Source: Brevundimonas huaxiensis (lineage in GTDB: Bacteria > Pseudomonadota > Alphaproteobacteria > Caulobacterales > Caulobacteraceae). Taken from it: a DNA stretch of 64,000 bases. The position numbers and the translations under genes are program-made. The notes under the pieces were generated by a model. That model made no database searches and was not told where the DNA came from. It worked only from the letters and a program-made list of their open reading frames with translations. Of the stretch, positions 1 through 6,796 are shown in pieces. The stretch lies in the NCBI RefSeq assembly GCF_014218725.1, contig NZ_JABBJE010000001.1, positions 186,001 to 250,000 on the forward strand, written 5' to 3'. How positions within the stretch are numbered: the first letter of the stretch is position 1; each line of letters opens with the position of its first letter.

Positions 1-1
1 T

Positions 2-46
2 GCCGCCCTGATGGGCGCGCTGCTGGGCGGCTTCCTGCACATCTGA
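2..46 (+). CDS. 3' end of an unidentified gene cut by the window start
   Basis: Fourteen codons and a TGA stop are readable in one frame, giving a glycine-, alanine- and leucine-rich hydrophobic tail that ends in His-Ile. This looks like the last membrane helix of an integral membrane protein, but the stretch is too short to identify. It converges on the rnhB stop seven bases downstream. The call rests only on composition and on the absence of any other explanation for these bases. Confidence 0.35.
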   Translation, partial: AALMGALLGGFLHI

Positions 47-53
47 GACGGCG

Positions 54-695
54 TCAGGCCTCCTGCAACAGCGCCTTGATCGGCGACCAACTGCGCCGGT
101 GGGCGGGGCAGGGGCCTAAGGTTTTCAAGGCGTTCTGATGGATCGGCGCGTTGTAGCCCTTGTGGCTGGCGAAGCCGTAGCCGGGGTATTGGGCGTCCAG
201 ATCGATCATCAACCGATCCCGTGAGGTCTTGGCCAGGATCGAGGCCGCCGCGATAGATAGCGACAGTCCATCGCCGCCGACGACCGTCTGGATTTCGCAC
301 GGAAGCTTGAAGCGATAGTTGCCGTCGACCAGGGCGGCGACCGGCTGGACCTGCAAGGCCTCAATGGCGCGGCACATGGCCAGGCCCGTAGCGTGCAGGA
401 TGTTCAGTTCCTCGATCTCGTCGACAGAGGCGAAACCGACGCCCCAGGCGACGGCGCGGGCCTTGATCTCGGGCTCAAGGGCGGCGCGGCGCTTTTCGGT
501 CAGGGCCTTGGAATCGTCGATGCCCGGCGGCAGGTCGTCGGGGTTCAGGATCACGGCCGCCGCCGAGACCGGCCCGGCCCAGGGACCACGCCCGGCCTCG
601 TCCACGCCGCAGACGTGACCGTTGACCCGCTGCATCAGCACCGTTTCCAGCGCGAGGGTCGGGAAGGCTTTGGGGTTTGCGAGGGCTTTAGCCAT
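54..695 (-). CDS. rnhB: Ribonuclease HII
   Basis: RNase HII cleaves the RNA strand of RNA-DNA hybrids and nicks at ribonucleotides misincorporated in DNA. The family signature [13 protein letters not shown] lies near residue 30 and carries the first two metal-binding acids (Asp32, Glu33). A further acid is in LVDGN, and SILAKTSRD and SHKGY are also typical. The 213-residue length is normal. I chose the ATG at 695 rather than the in-frame one at 710 because it overlaps the upstream tag gene least (8 bases). The gene follows tag on the same strand, so the two DNA-maintenance genes are probably cotranscribed. Confidence 0.95.
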   Translation of the reverse strand: MAKALANPKAFPTLALETVLMQRVNGHVCGVDEAGRGPWAGPVSAAAVILNPDDLPPGIDDSKALTEKRRAALEPEIKARAVAWGVGFASVDEIEELNILHATGLAMCRAIEALQVQPVAALVDGNYRFKLPCEIQTVVGGDGLSLSIAAASILAKTSRDRLMIDLDAQYPGYGFASHKGYNAPIHQNALKTLGPCPAHRRSWSPIKALLQEA

Positions 696-1296
696 GGCTC
701 GCCATCGCACGAACCTGGGCGTGACGGAAGCAGGTCGTCTGGTGATCGTTGACCATGCCGACGGCCTGCATGAAGGCGTAGACGATGACCGGGCCGCAGA
801 AGTTGAATCCGCGTTTCTTCAACGCCTTGGCCATGGCGACGGACTGTTCGGTCTGGGTCGGGGCCTGGCGATAGTCGGCGTAAGGGGTCTGGATCGGTTC
901 GCCGCCGACGAAGGACCAGAGCCAGGCGGAGAAGTCCTCGCCGTCATCGCGCATCTGAAGCCAGATCTGGGCGCCCCGGATGGCGGCGTTGATTTTGGCG
1001 CGCGAGCGGATGATGCGCGGATCGTTCAGCAGGCGGTGGATGTCGGCCTCATCATAGCGGGCGACGATCTCGGGATCGAAACCATCGAAGGCGTCGCGGA
1101 TACCCTCGCGTTTTCTGAGGATGGTGATCCAGGCGAGACCGGCCTGAAACCCGTCGAGCACCAGCTTTTCCCACAGGGCGCGGGGATCGCGTTCAGGCAC
1201 GCCCCATTCGGTGTCGTGATAGGCGACATAAAGGGGGTCGGTCCCGCACCAGCCGCAGCGGCCGCCGGAAACCTCTGGGGCGTGTGAGTCGGTCAT
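688..1296 (-). CDS. tag: DNA-3-methyladenine glycosylase I
   Basis: Tag removes 3-methyladenine from alkylated DNA to start base excision repair. The 202-residue protein begins just before the zinc-binding CGWCG motif. It continues with [25 protein letters not shown] and a C-terminal zinc ligand region around [10 protein letters not shown], all family hallmarks. An in-frame extension to 1440 is open, but the ATG at 1296 puts CGWCG at the usual position close to the N-terminus. The gene overlaps rnhB by 8 bases. The upstream spacer holds an unusual inverted repeat (1409-1461) that may belong to its promoter region. I see no SOS box. Confidence 0.95.
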   Translation of the reverse strand: MTDSHAPEVSGGRCGWCGTDPLYVAYHDTEWGVPERDPRALWEKLVLDGFQAGLAWITILRKREGIRDAFDGFDPEIVARYDEADIHRLLNDPRIIRSRAKINAAIRGAQIWLQMRDDGEDFSAWLWSFVGGEPIQTPYADYRQAPTQTEQSVAMAKALKKRGFNFCGPVIVYAFMQAVGMVNDHQTTCFRHAQVRAMASHG

Positions 1297-1408
1297 GGCC
1301 TGAAGTTGCCAGTCTGTTCTGGTTGAGGAAAGGGCGGTCGGCGTCGGGGAGACGGAGGGAAAACACCGTCTAAAGTGTCTAATTCGTCTAATCTCAGGGT
1401 GGCGGTTG

Positions 1409-1461
1409 GAAATTGCACTGCACCTCAAGAACGCGTGCAAAGTGCAAGAAAGTGCAATTTC
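1409..1461. repeat. Inverted repeat with GTGCAA direct repeats upstream of tag
   Basis: GAAATTGCACT (1409-1419) is the exact reverse complement of AGTGCAATTTC (1451-1461). Between them, GTGCAA also occurs at 1435 and 1442, so three GTGCAA words lie in the right part, the last two spaced 10 bases apart, about one helical turn. This is the layout of a multi-site operator, or of a hairpin with a 31-base loop. It lies 113-165 bases upstream of the tag start codon. Confidence 0.6.
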
Positions 1462-1631
1462 GCGGGTGACGTCGGATGGCGGAAAAACAGTGTGACGAGC
1501 CCAAGTCTTCTTCTCCCTTCGTCATAGAACTGCGCATTTTAAGGGCGTTTAGGGAGGGGATGGTCGATTGACGCTGGTGAAAGCTAAACGACCGAAATCC
1601 CGCAAAATATTCTGCGATAATAGGATGCGTC

Positions 1632-1781
1632 TCGTCTCCTCCCCATGAAATGGGGAGGGGGACCGCGAAGCGGTGGAGGGGCTCTTAAAGTCCCACGGGC
1701 GCTTGTGCTGTGGTGAAGAACCCCTCCGTCACGGCGCTAAGGAGCGCCGCGCCACCTCCCCACGAAGTGGGGAGGAGACGG
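1632..1781. repeat. Paired inverted dispersed repeat (family A)
   Basis: A GTCTCCTCCCCAT / ATGGGGAGG hairpin and GACCGCGAAGCGGTGGAGGGG on the left are mirrored on the right by CCCCTCC and CCTCCCCACGAAGTGGGGAGGAGAC, so the whole unit is a long imperfect palindrome. A related unit lies at 37975-38124. GC-rich extragenic palindromes of this kind are common in Caulobacterales genomes. The unit lies just past the stop of the SDR gene and may stabilise or terminate its mRNA. Confidence 0.8.
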
Positions 1782-1789
1782 TCGTCATT

Positions 1790-2548
1790 TCAGTCCCGGA
1801 CCAATCCGCCGTCCACGACCAGGTTCTGGCCGGTGACCGCGCGGCTCCAGGGGGAGGCGAAGAAGAGGACGGCGTCGGCGAATTCCTGCGGGGTCGTGAC
1901 GCTGCGCAGCGGGGTCATGCCGGCGATCAGGTCGAAGACGGCCTCGGGCGTGGCGGCGCTGGCGTCGGTGGTGCGCAGAAGACCGCCCGAGACCATGTTG
2001 ACGGTGACGCCGTCGGGGCCGAGGTCGCCGGCGGCGGTGCGGGTCAGGCTGAGCAGGGCGGCCTTGGCGGCGGTGTAGTCGTGGTAGGGCACGACCGGAT
2101 TCTGGAACAGGTTGGTGCCGATGTTGACGACGCGGCCGAACCGGGCCGCGGCCATGCCGGGCGCGGTCGCCTGGATCAGGTTCAGGGCGCCGCGCACGAC
2201 GGTCGAGAACTGGCGATCCATCTCGTCCCAGCCGATGGCGGTCATCTGGGAGCGGGCGTCGCCGTTGAAGCTGTAGTCCAAAGCGTTGTTGACGACGGTG
2301 GTGACGGGGGCGCCAAAACGGCCTTGCGCGGCCGCGACCATGGCGTCCACCGCGGCGCGGTCGGTCACGTCAGCCTGGAGGGCGAGGGCGCGCTCGCCGA
2401 TCTCGGCGGCCAGGGCGTTCGCCGCTTCGCCGCTGTTTCTCCAGTTGATGACGACGCGGGCGCCTTCATGGGCGAAGGCGCGGACGCAGGCGGCGCCGAC
2501 GCCACGCGCCCCGCCGGTGACGAGGACGATCTGATCGGCGATCTTCAT
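1790..2548 (-). CDS. SDR family oxidoreductase (FabG-like)
   Basis: This 252-residue protein has the classical short-chain dehydrogenase fold. It shows a nucleotide-binding TGGARGVG near residue 11, a VVNNA motif near 86, the active-site YTAAK near residue 160 and a C-terminal VDGG. Its substrate cannot be told from sequence; FabG-type 3-oxoacyl reductases are the closest style. The position 13 residues before the catalytic Tyr, normally Ser, is Thr (NIGTN). The gene follows ygfZ with a 9-base gap and is probably in its operon. The stop codon abuts the family A repeat. Confidence 0.9.
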   Translation of the reverse strand: MKIADQIVLVTGGARGVGAACVRAFAHEGARVVINWRNSGEAANALAAEIGERALALQADVTDRAAVDAMVAAAQGRFGAPVTTVVNNALDYSFNGDARSQMTAIGWDEMDRQFSTVVRGALNLIQATAPGMAAARFGRVVNIGTNLFQNPVVPYHDYTAAKAALLSLTRTAAGDLGPDGVTVNMVSGGLLRTTDASAATPEAVFDLIAGMTPLRSVTTPQEFADAVLFFASPWSRAVTGQNLVVDGGLVRD

Positions 2549-2557
2549 TGGGGGGAC

Positions 2558-3361
2558 TCACGCGTTGGAGGAGGAAAGGACGTCCTCGCCCATCCAGGCG
2601 GGTTTGCGCAAGCGCACCGGGCGACCGTCCACCGTCAGGTCGCCGTCGAGGCGGTCGATGCGCAGCAGGGCCATGACCGAACCGTCCCGGCCCGAGAGGA
2701 CTTCGCCCGCGCGCAGTTCGCCCTTCAGCACCTCGGCGCCGAAGGCGGGGGGCGGGCCGTCGAAGTCCAGCGGCAGCATCCGGTTCTTGATCGTGCCCCG
2801 GCGCTTCATCCGCGACGTCGTTTCCTGGCCGACGAAACAGCCCTTCTGGAAGTCGATGCCGTTCAGCAGGTCGAAATCGGCCTCGATCGGATAGGTCTTG
2901 TCCTGGGGCGCGTCGGCGGTCGGATCGGGCAGGCCGATCGACAGGCGGTGGGCGTCGTAGTCGGCCTCGGCGGCGTCCGACGTCGCCTCGCCATAGAGAC
3001 GGCCGCCCATCAGGGGCGTGCGGGGGTCGGGGATGAAGCCGGCGGAGGTCTCGGGCCAGGCGACGAAGACCGGGCGGTCGTCGGCGGCGACCTGAACCTT
3101 GGCGCGCAGCCTGTACATCGACAGGCGCTGGATCAGGGCGTCGCGGCGGTCGGCGGCGACATCCAGCAAAACGCCGTCAGCCTGTCCCAGAAGAAACAGG
3201 TCGAACAGCAGCCGGCCGGGCGGGGACAGAAGGGCGCCGAAGCGCAGCTCGCCTTCGGCCAGCGTCTCCACATCCTGGGTCAACAGATTGTGCAGAAAGG
3301 GTTTCGCATCCTCGCCCGTGACGGAGATCAGGGCGCGACTGTCGAGACGGGCGATGAGCAT
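2558..3361 (-). CDS. ygfZ: Folate-binding protein YgfZ, iron-sulfur cluster maintenance
   Basis: The 267-residue protein is related to the GcvT aminomethyltransferase fold and carries the diagnostic KGCFVGQE motif in its second half, whose cysteine is conserved in YgfZ proteins. YgfZ uses tetrahydrofolate and supports the activity of certain Fe-S enzymes. The start at 3361 gives the typical N-terminus MLIARLDSRALI; an in-frame extension to 3478 would run into the 3' end of the upstream kinase-like gene. The SDR gene follows closely. Confidence 0.92.
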   Translation of the reverse strand: MLIARLDSRALISVTGEDAKPFLHNLLTQDVETLAEGELRFGALLSPPGRLLFDLFLLGQADGVLLDVAADRRDALIQRLSMYRLRAKVQVAADDRPVFVAWPETSAGFIPDPRTPLMGGRLYGEATSDAAEADYDAHRLSIGLPDPTADAPQDKTYPIEADFDLLNGIDFQKGCFVGQETTSRMKRRGTIKNRMLPLDFDGPPPAFGAEVLKGELRAGEVLSGRDGSVMALLRIDRLDGDLTVDGRPVRLRKPAWMGEDVLSSSNA

Positions 3362-3411
3362 GGGGCGAAGATAGGGCGCACGGCGTCCCTTCAGAAGACG
3401 CCGCAGAGAAT

Positions 3412-4800
3412 TTAGGCGACTGCGGCCGCCGCTTCCTCGAGGCGAGGATCGAAGGTGCGCCAGTCGCTGGCGCCCCACGCGGTGACGCGCATGACCAGGT
3501 CGACGATGTTCATCGGCTTGGCGATGCAGTCGTCCATGCCGGCCTGTTCGTACTGGGTCAGCTGTTCCGGCAGGGTGTTGGCGGTCAGGGCCAGGATCGG
3601 CGTGCGGCCCACGACGCCGGGCAGGGCGCGGATGGCGCGGGTCGCTTGGACGCCGTCCATCACGGGCATCTGGATGTCCATCAGGATCACGTCCCAGTCG
3701 CCGGTGCGGGCGGCCTCGACGCCCTGTTCGCCGTCGTTGGCGGTGGCGCAGGCGATGCCCTGGGCCGTCAACACCGCCATGACAAGGGCGCGGTTGCTGT
3801 CGTGATCGTCGACATAGAGGACGCGCAGGGCGGGGGCGTCCTCATTGGCCGGCGGGGCAGGCTCGGCCGGCGTGTCTGAGGGCGCCGGGGGAACGACGTT
3901 GTCGGCCGACAGGTCGATCATATCGTTGACGACGGACAACAGGCGCTGCCCCGCGCCGTTGATGCGGGCGGCCTGATCGGCGTGTTCCTGGGCCAGGCCG
4001 GCCTTGGACAACAGGTCGGAGAAGCCGATGACCGCATTCAGGGGCGTGCGCAGTTCGTGCGACATGTCCGTCAGGAACTTCTGCCGGGCCTCGGCCATCG
4101 ATGTCTTCTGCTCGGCGGCGACGCGGGCCTGTTCGGCCTCGACGCGCTCGGTCACGTCGATCTCGTTCAGCAAGACGCCGAGATGGCCCGTGACGGGGTC
4201 CGTCACGGGACGAATGTCCAGATGGTGCCAGCGCACGCCCTCGCGCGTGATGATCTCGCAGACGTCGGAAATCGCCGAACCCGACAGGGCGGTCGCCAGC
4301 ATGGGCTGGGCGCGCTCGGGCTGGGCGAACCGGGCCTCGAAGGGGTGCGCGGTCGATCCGTAGGCGGCGAAGGCCGACGGGTTGGAGAAGATCGGGCGGG
4401 CTTCGCTATCGAACAGGGTGATCAGGGTCGAGGTGTGACGCAGGGCCTCGACCGCGCGACGCTCCTCGTTCTCAACCGTGATGGGCGCGGCCTCGAACAG
4501 CAGGACCGGCGTGCCGTCCGTCAGGCGATAGGTCGAGATCACCGCTGACACCGTCAGCGGTCGGCCGTGCGGGTAGAAGGTCCAGTCTTCCGTCAGGGTC
4601 TCGCCATTGGCCGTCTCGCGCGCCAGACGCTCGGTGCGGGCCAGGACGGCGGGGGAAACGTTGCTGAAATCGCGCGCCAGCAGGGCGTCAAGATTGTCGG
4701 ACCCCCAGAGGTCGAGCGCGGCCGCATTGGCGTAGACGCCGCGCAAGGCGACCGGATCGAACATCCAGATCGGTCGTTTCAGCGCGTCCCAGGCCTGCAT
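3412..4800 (-). CDS. PAS-PAS-HisKA-receiver protein lacking a kinase ATPase domain
   Basis: The 462-residue protein has two PAS-like regions (about 1-110 and 115-220), a short coiled stretch, and a HisKA dimerisation/phosphoacceptor domain with [14 protein letters not shown] (His248). A proline/alanine-rich linker (301-323) follows, then a receiver domain with Asp331/332, phosphoacceptor Asp375, Thr407 and Lys428. No membrane segment is present. The HATPase_c domain that should follow HisKA (N, G1 and G2 boxes) is absent, and the reading frame is continuous, so this is not a simple frameshift. Without it the protein cannot phosphorylate itself in the usual way. It may be a phosphotransfer or scaffold protein fed by another kinase. 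Confidence 0.9.
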   Translation of the reverse strand: MQAWDALKRPIWMFDPVALRGVYANAAALDLWGSDNLDALLARDFSNVSPAVLARTERLARETANGETLTEDWTFYPHGRPLTVSAVISTYRLTDGTPVLLFEAAPITVENEERRAVEALRHTSTLITLFDSEARPIFSNPSAFAAYGSTAHPFEARFAQPERAQPMLATALSGSAISDVCEIITREGVRWHHLDIRPVTDPVTGHLGVLLNEIDVTERVEAEQARVAAEQKTSMAEARQKFLTDMSHELRTPLNAVIGFSDLLSKAGLAQEHADQAARINGAGQRLLSVVNDMIDLSADNVVPPAPSDTPAEPAPPANEDAPALRVLYVDDHDSNRALVMAVLTAQGIACATANDGEQGVEAARTGDWDVILMDIQMPVMDGVQATRAIRALPGVVGRTPILALTANTLPEQLTQYEQAGMDDCIAKPMNIVDLVMRVTAWGASDWRTFDPRLEEAAAAVA

Positions 4801-4867
4801 CGACGGCGTGCCCTTTCCAGCGACGGCGTTACGGATTTCACCGTAGAGCCAAGGACTTAAGCTTCGG

Positions 4868-5434
4868 CTAAGCTTCAGGCCGATCCTGGGTTGTCACCGC
4901 ATATCGCGCGACGACGCGGTCCGGCTGAAAGTCGTGTTCGGCCAGCCGGTCGAGGGACATCAGGACGCGGGTCGTGAAGGCGCCCGGGTCGCCATCCTCG
5001 ATCGCCGGGCGCAGCCAGTCGGTGATGACGGCGCGGGCGGGATAGGTTCCAACGGGGCCGGGAATGCTGAGCGCGACCTCGATCCCTTCTGCGACCCAGC
5101 CGGCGACGGTCACGAAGAAGTCGGGCGAGGCCAGGAAGTCAGAGCGGCGCAGGACATACAGGGTGATGACCCCGTCCTCCACGCCGTCAGGGCGGACGAT
5201 GACGCCGCTGCGATCCGGCCGCCAGTCGTCGGACAGCTCGACCACACGCCACAGGCAGAACCAGATGCGGCAGGTGTTCGGCCGGATTGCGTGGACCGAA
5301 CAGCCGGCGCCGTCGACGCAATAGGCGCACAGCTCGCCCGTCGGCTTGGCCAGTTCCGGCAGGTTCAGCGGAATGACCCGGCAGCATTCGACGCAACCGC
5401 CGCAGGTCCGGCCGGGAAGGAGGGGAAGGCTCAC
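4868..5434 (-). CDS. YkgJ-family cysteine-cluster protein
   Basis: The 188-residue protein opens with the metal-chelating pattern CGGCVECC and continues with CAYC, GAGCSVH and a C-x6-C pair (NTCRIWFCLW), the typical spacing of the YkgJ zinc/iron-chelating family. The biochemical role of the family is not established. The frame is open far upstream, but there it overlaps the 72-residue gene, so I place the start at the GTG at 5434, five bases after that gene's stop. A GGAG lies 11 bases upstream. The two genes are almost certainly cotranscribed. Confidence 0.85.
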   Translation of the reverse strand: MSLPLLPGRTCGGCVECCRVIPLNLPELAKPTGELCAYCVDGAGCSVHAIRPNTCRIWFCLWRVVELSDDWRPDRSGVIVRPDGVEDGVITLYVLRRSDFLASPDFFVTVAGWVAEGIEVALSIPGPVGTYPARAVITDWLRPAIEDGDPGAFTTRVLMSLDRLAEHDFQPDRVVARYAVTTQDRPEA

Positions 5435-5439
5435 CCGGC

Positions 5440-5658
5440 CTAACGCTCCAGCCGGGCGATGCGGCGATCCATGTCGGCGACGACGGCCTCCAGCCGGGTC
5501 TTTTCGGAGGCCATGTCGATCGGCGTGCCGTCCTCGTAGGAAATCGTCGCGCCCTTGGCGATCAGGTCCAGCCGGTAGATGGCCGTGACGCGCTGGGCCT
5601 TGAAGCGTTCGAGGGCGGCTGCGGCGGCTGCGGCGGCTGGGTCGGGCGTGTGGCTCAT
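5440..5658 (-). CDS. Small hypothetical protein (72 aa)
   Basis: I do not recognise this family with certainty. The protein starts with an alanine run (about residues 8-15) and a basic stretch. It then has an ISYEDGTPI beta-hairpin-like segment and a helical charged C-terminus ending in RRIARLER. The overall shape loosely resembles small phage gpW-like head-tail proteins, but I would not assign that. It precedes the YkgJ-type gene by five bases, is divergent from the glycosyltransferase gene, and is the first gene of this small operon. Confidence 0.75.
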   Translation of the reverse strand: MSHTPDPAAAAAAAALERFKAQRVTAIYRLDLIAKGATISYEDGTPIDMASEKTRLEAVVADMDRRIARLER

Positions 5659-5732
5659 GCGCGTCGCTGTAGCGCATGGGGCCTTCCTGTGGAAACACGC
5701 GTTTGGCGCTGAACCGCAGATAGAATCCCTGT

Positions 5733-5746
5733 ATCCGTCGACGGAT
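5733..5746. repeat. 14-base perfect palindrome at a start codon
   Basis: ATCCGTCGACGGAT is a perfect palindrome whose last two bases are the A and T of the ATG of the glycosyltransferase gene. It lies in the divergent spacer shared with the 72-residue gene. It could be an operator or a small hairpin covering the ribosome binding region; no Shine-Dalgarno sequence is evident otherwise. Confidence 0.5.
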
Positions 5747-6710
5747 GATCGGGCGGTTTCCCATCCTGTACATCGCCGAGGCGGACGCCGAGGACGCCGT
5801 GCTGTCCTCCGGCGTGCTGGCGCATCTGGTCGAGAGCCTGCCGCACGCGACCTTCACCATCGTCGGATCGGCCGCCAGCGCGCCGCTGTTCGCCGATACG
5901 CCGCGCCTGACGAAGTTGATCGTGCTGGAGCGCGAGGGCCATTTCGATTGGATCGCCCTGTGGAACCAGGTGCGGGCGACCAAATGGGGACTGGTCGTGG
6001 ACATGCGCGGCTCGGACCTGTCGGGCAAGCTGAGGCGGCACAAGCGCGCGGTGCGGGGCAAGGATCAGCCGGGCCTGCATGCGGTCGAGGCGGCGGCGGC
6101 GGTGCTGAAGCTGGAGCCCGATGAGATCCCGGCGCCGAAACTCTATGTCTCGGATGAGACGCGGGCCCAGGTCGAGGCGTTGATCCCGGCGATGGGCGGT
6201 GACGGGCCGATCCTGGCGGTCGGGCCGGGGGTGGAATGGATGGGCAAGCGCTGGCCCGCCGAACGCTACGCCAAGGTCGCGGCCAAGCTGCTGGCCGACG
6301 ACGGGCCGCTGGCGGGCGGGCGGCTGATGATCGTGGGCGAGGAGATCGACCGCGAGGCGGCGCACACGATCCGCTACGCCGTGCCGCGCGCGCGGGTGAT
6401 CGAGCTTCAGGGCAAGCTGACGCGGCTGCAGACGGTCGCGGCCCTGTCGACGTCGGTGCTGTACATCGGGGCGGACTCGATCTGGACCCAGCTGGCCGTG
6501 GCCTCGGGCGCGCCGGTCGTCGCCGCCTTCGGGCCGTCGGACGAGACCGTGCGCGGACCCTGGAAGGGCGAGGCCGTGCGCGGGCCGCGGACCTATGAAG
6601 AGTTCAAGAAGCTGGATCCGCGCCTGAACCAGGCGATCCAGCATATGATGGACCTGCCGTGGGAGCGGGTGCTGAAGGCGGCGCAGCGGATGTTGAAGGT
6701 GCGGGGTTAG
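5745..6710 (+). CDS. Glycosyltransferase family 9 protein (heptosyltransferase-like)
   Basis: The 321-residue protein has the two-Rossmann layout of GT9 enzymes. The C-terminal half carries the nucleotide-sugar site, with LAVGPGVEWMGKRWP and ALSTSVLYIGADSIWTQLAVASGAPVVAAFGPSD, close to the family G-D/S-G...A pattern. GT9 enzymes transfer heptose or similar sugars to the lipopolysaccharide core at the inner face of the inner membrane; the exact acceptor here is unknown. It stands alone, divergent from a small operon, and is followed by a dispersed repeat and then pyrC. Confidence 0.88.
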   Translation: MIGRFPILYIAEADAEDAVLSSGVLAHLVESLPHATFTIVGSAASAPLFADTPRLTKLIVLEREGHFDWIALWNQVRATKWGLVVDMRGSDLSGKLRRHKRAVRGKDQPGLHAVEAAAAVLKLEPDEIPAPKLYVSDETRAQVEALIPAMGGDGPILAVGPGVEWMGKRWPAERYAKVAAKLLADDGPLAGGRLMIVGEEIDREAAHTIRYAVPRARVIELQGKLTRLQTVAALSTSVLYIGADSIWTQLAVASGAPVVAAFGPSDETVRGPWKGEAVRGPRTYEEFKKLDPRLNQAIQHMMDLPWERVLKAAQRMLKVRG

Positions 6711-6712
6711 CG

Positions 6713-6762
6713 CGCCCAAAGCGCTGGGTCCCCGCTTTCGCGGGGATGAGCGGAGATATAGT
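6713..6762. repeat. Dispersed extragenic palindrome (family B, short copy)
   Basis: GCGCTGGGTCCCCGCTTTCGCGGGGATGAGCG contains the hairpin CCCCGC-TTTC-GCGGGG. Units with the same GCTGGGTCCC core recur at 27563-27725, and a relative lies at 36755-36892. Read on the minus strand it would encode the peptide-like string IPAKAGTQ, a familiar artefact of such repeats in proteobacterial annotation. It lies between the glycosyltransferase gene and pyrC and may act as a transcript end. Confidence 0.7.
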
Positions 6763-6796
6763 AAGAGCGCATCGCTCATCCCCCAGGAACCGCCCC

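Larger units (their letters stand above)
1297..1789. other. 493-base spacer between tag and an SDR gene
   Basis: No convincing gene lies here. From tag outward it holds a stretch with repeated TCTAA words (about 1371-1393), an 11-base inverted repeat with GTGCAA direct repeats (1409-1461), an AT-richer stretch to about 1625, and then a long imperfect inverted repeat of the dispersed type (1632-1781). A 31-codon open frame at 1476-1571 on the plus strand has no clear ribosome binding site. The tag promoter must lie in the left half. Confidence 0.6.

Noticed and set aside
1476..1571. 31-codon plus-strand frame in the tag spacer
   Set aside because: It has no clear ribosome binding site and no hydrophobic or conserved feature. 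It is probably chance in an AT-richer stretch.
1673..3415. Long plus-strand open frame of about 580 codons over the SDR and ygfZ genes
   Set aside because: It is an antisense frame kept open by high GC. The peptide is low-complexity Gly/Ala/Arg, with no domain, and both minus-strand genes beneath it have clear family motifs.
5655..6779. Minus-strand frame of about 374 codons over the glycosyltransferase gene
   Set aside because: It is the shadow of a well-supported GT9 gene. Its first residues come from the dispersed repeat and read like the usual SSPRKRGP artefact.
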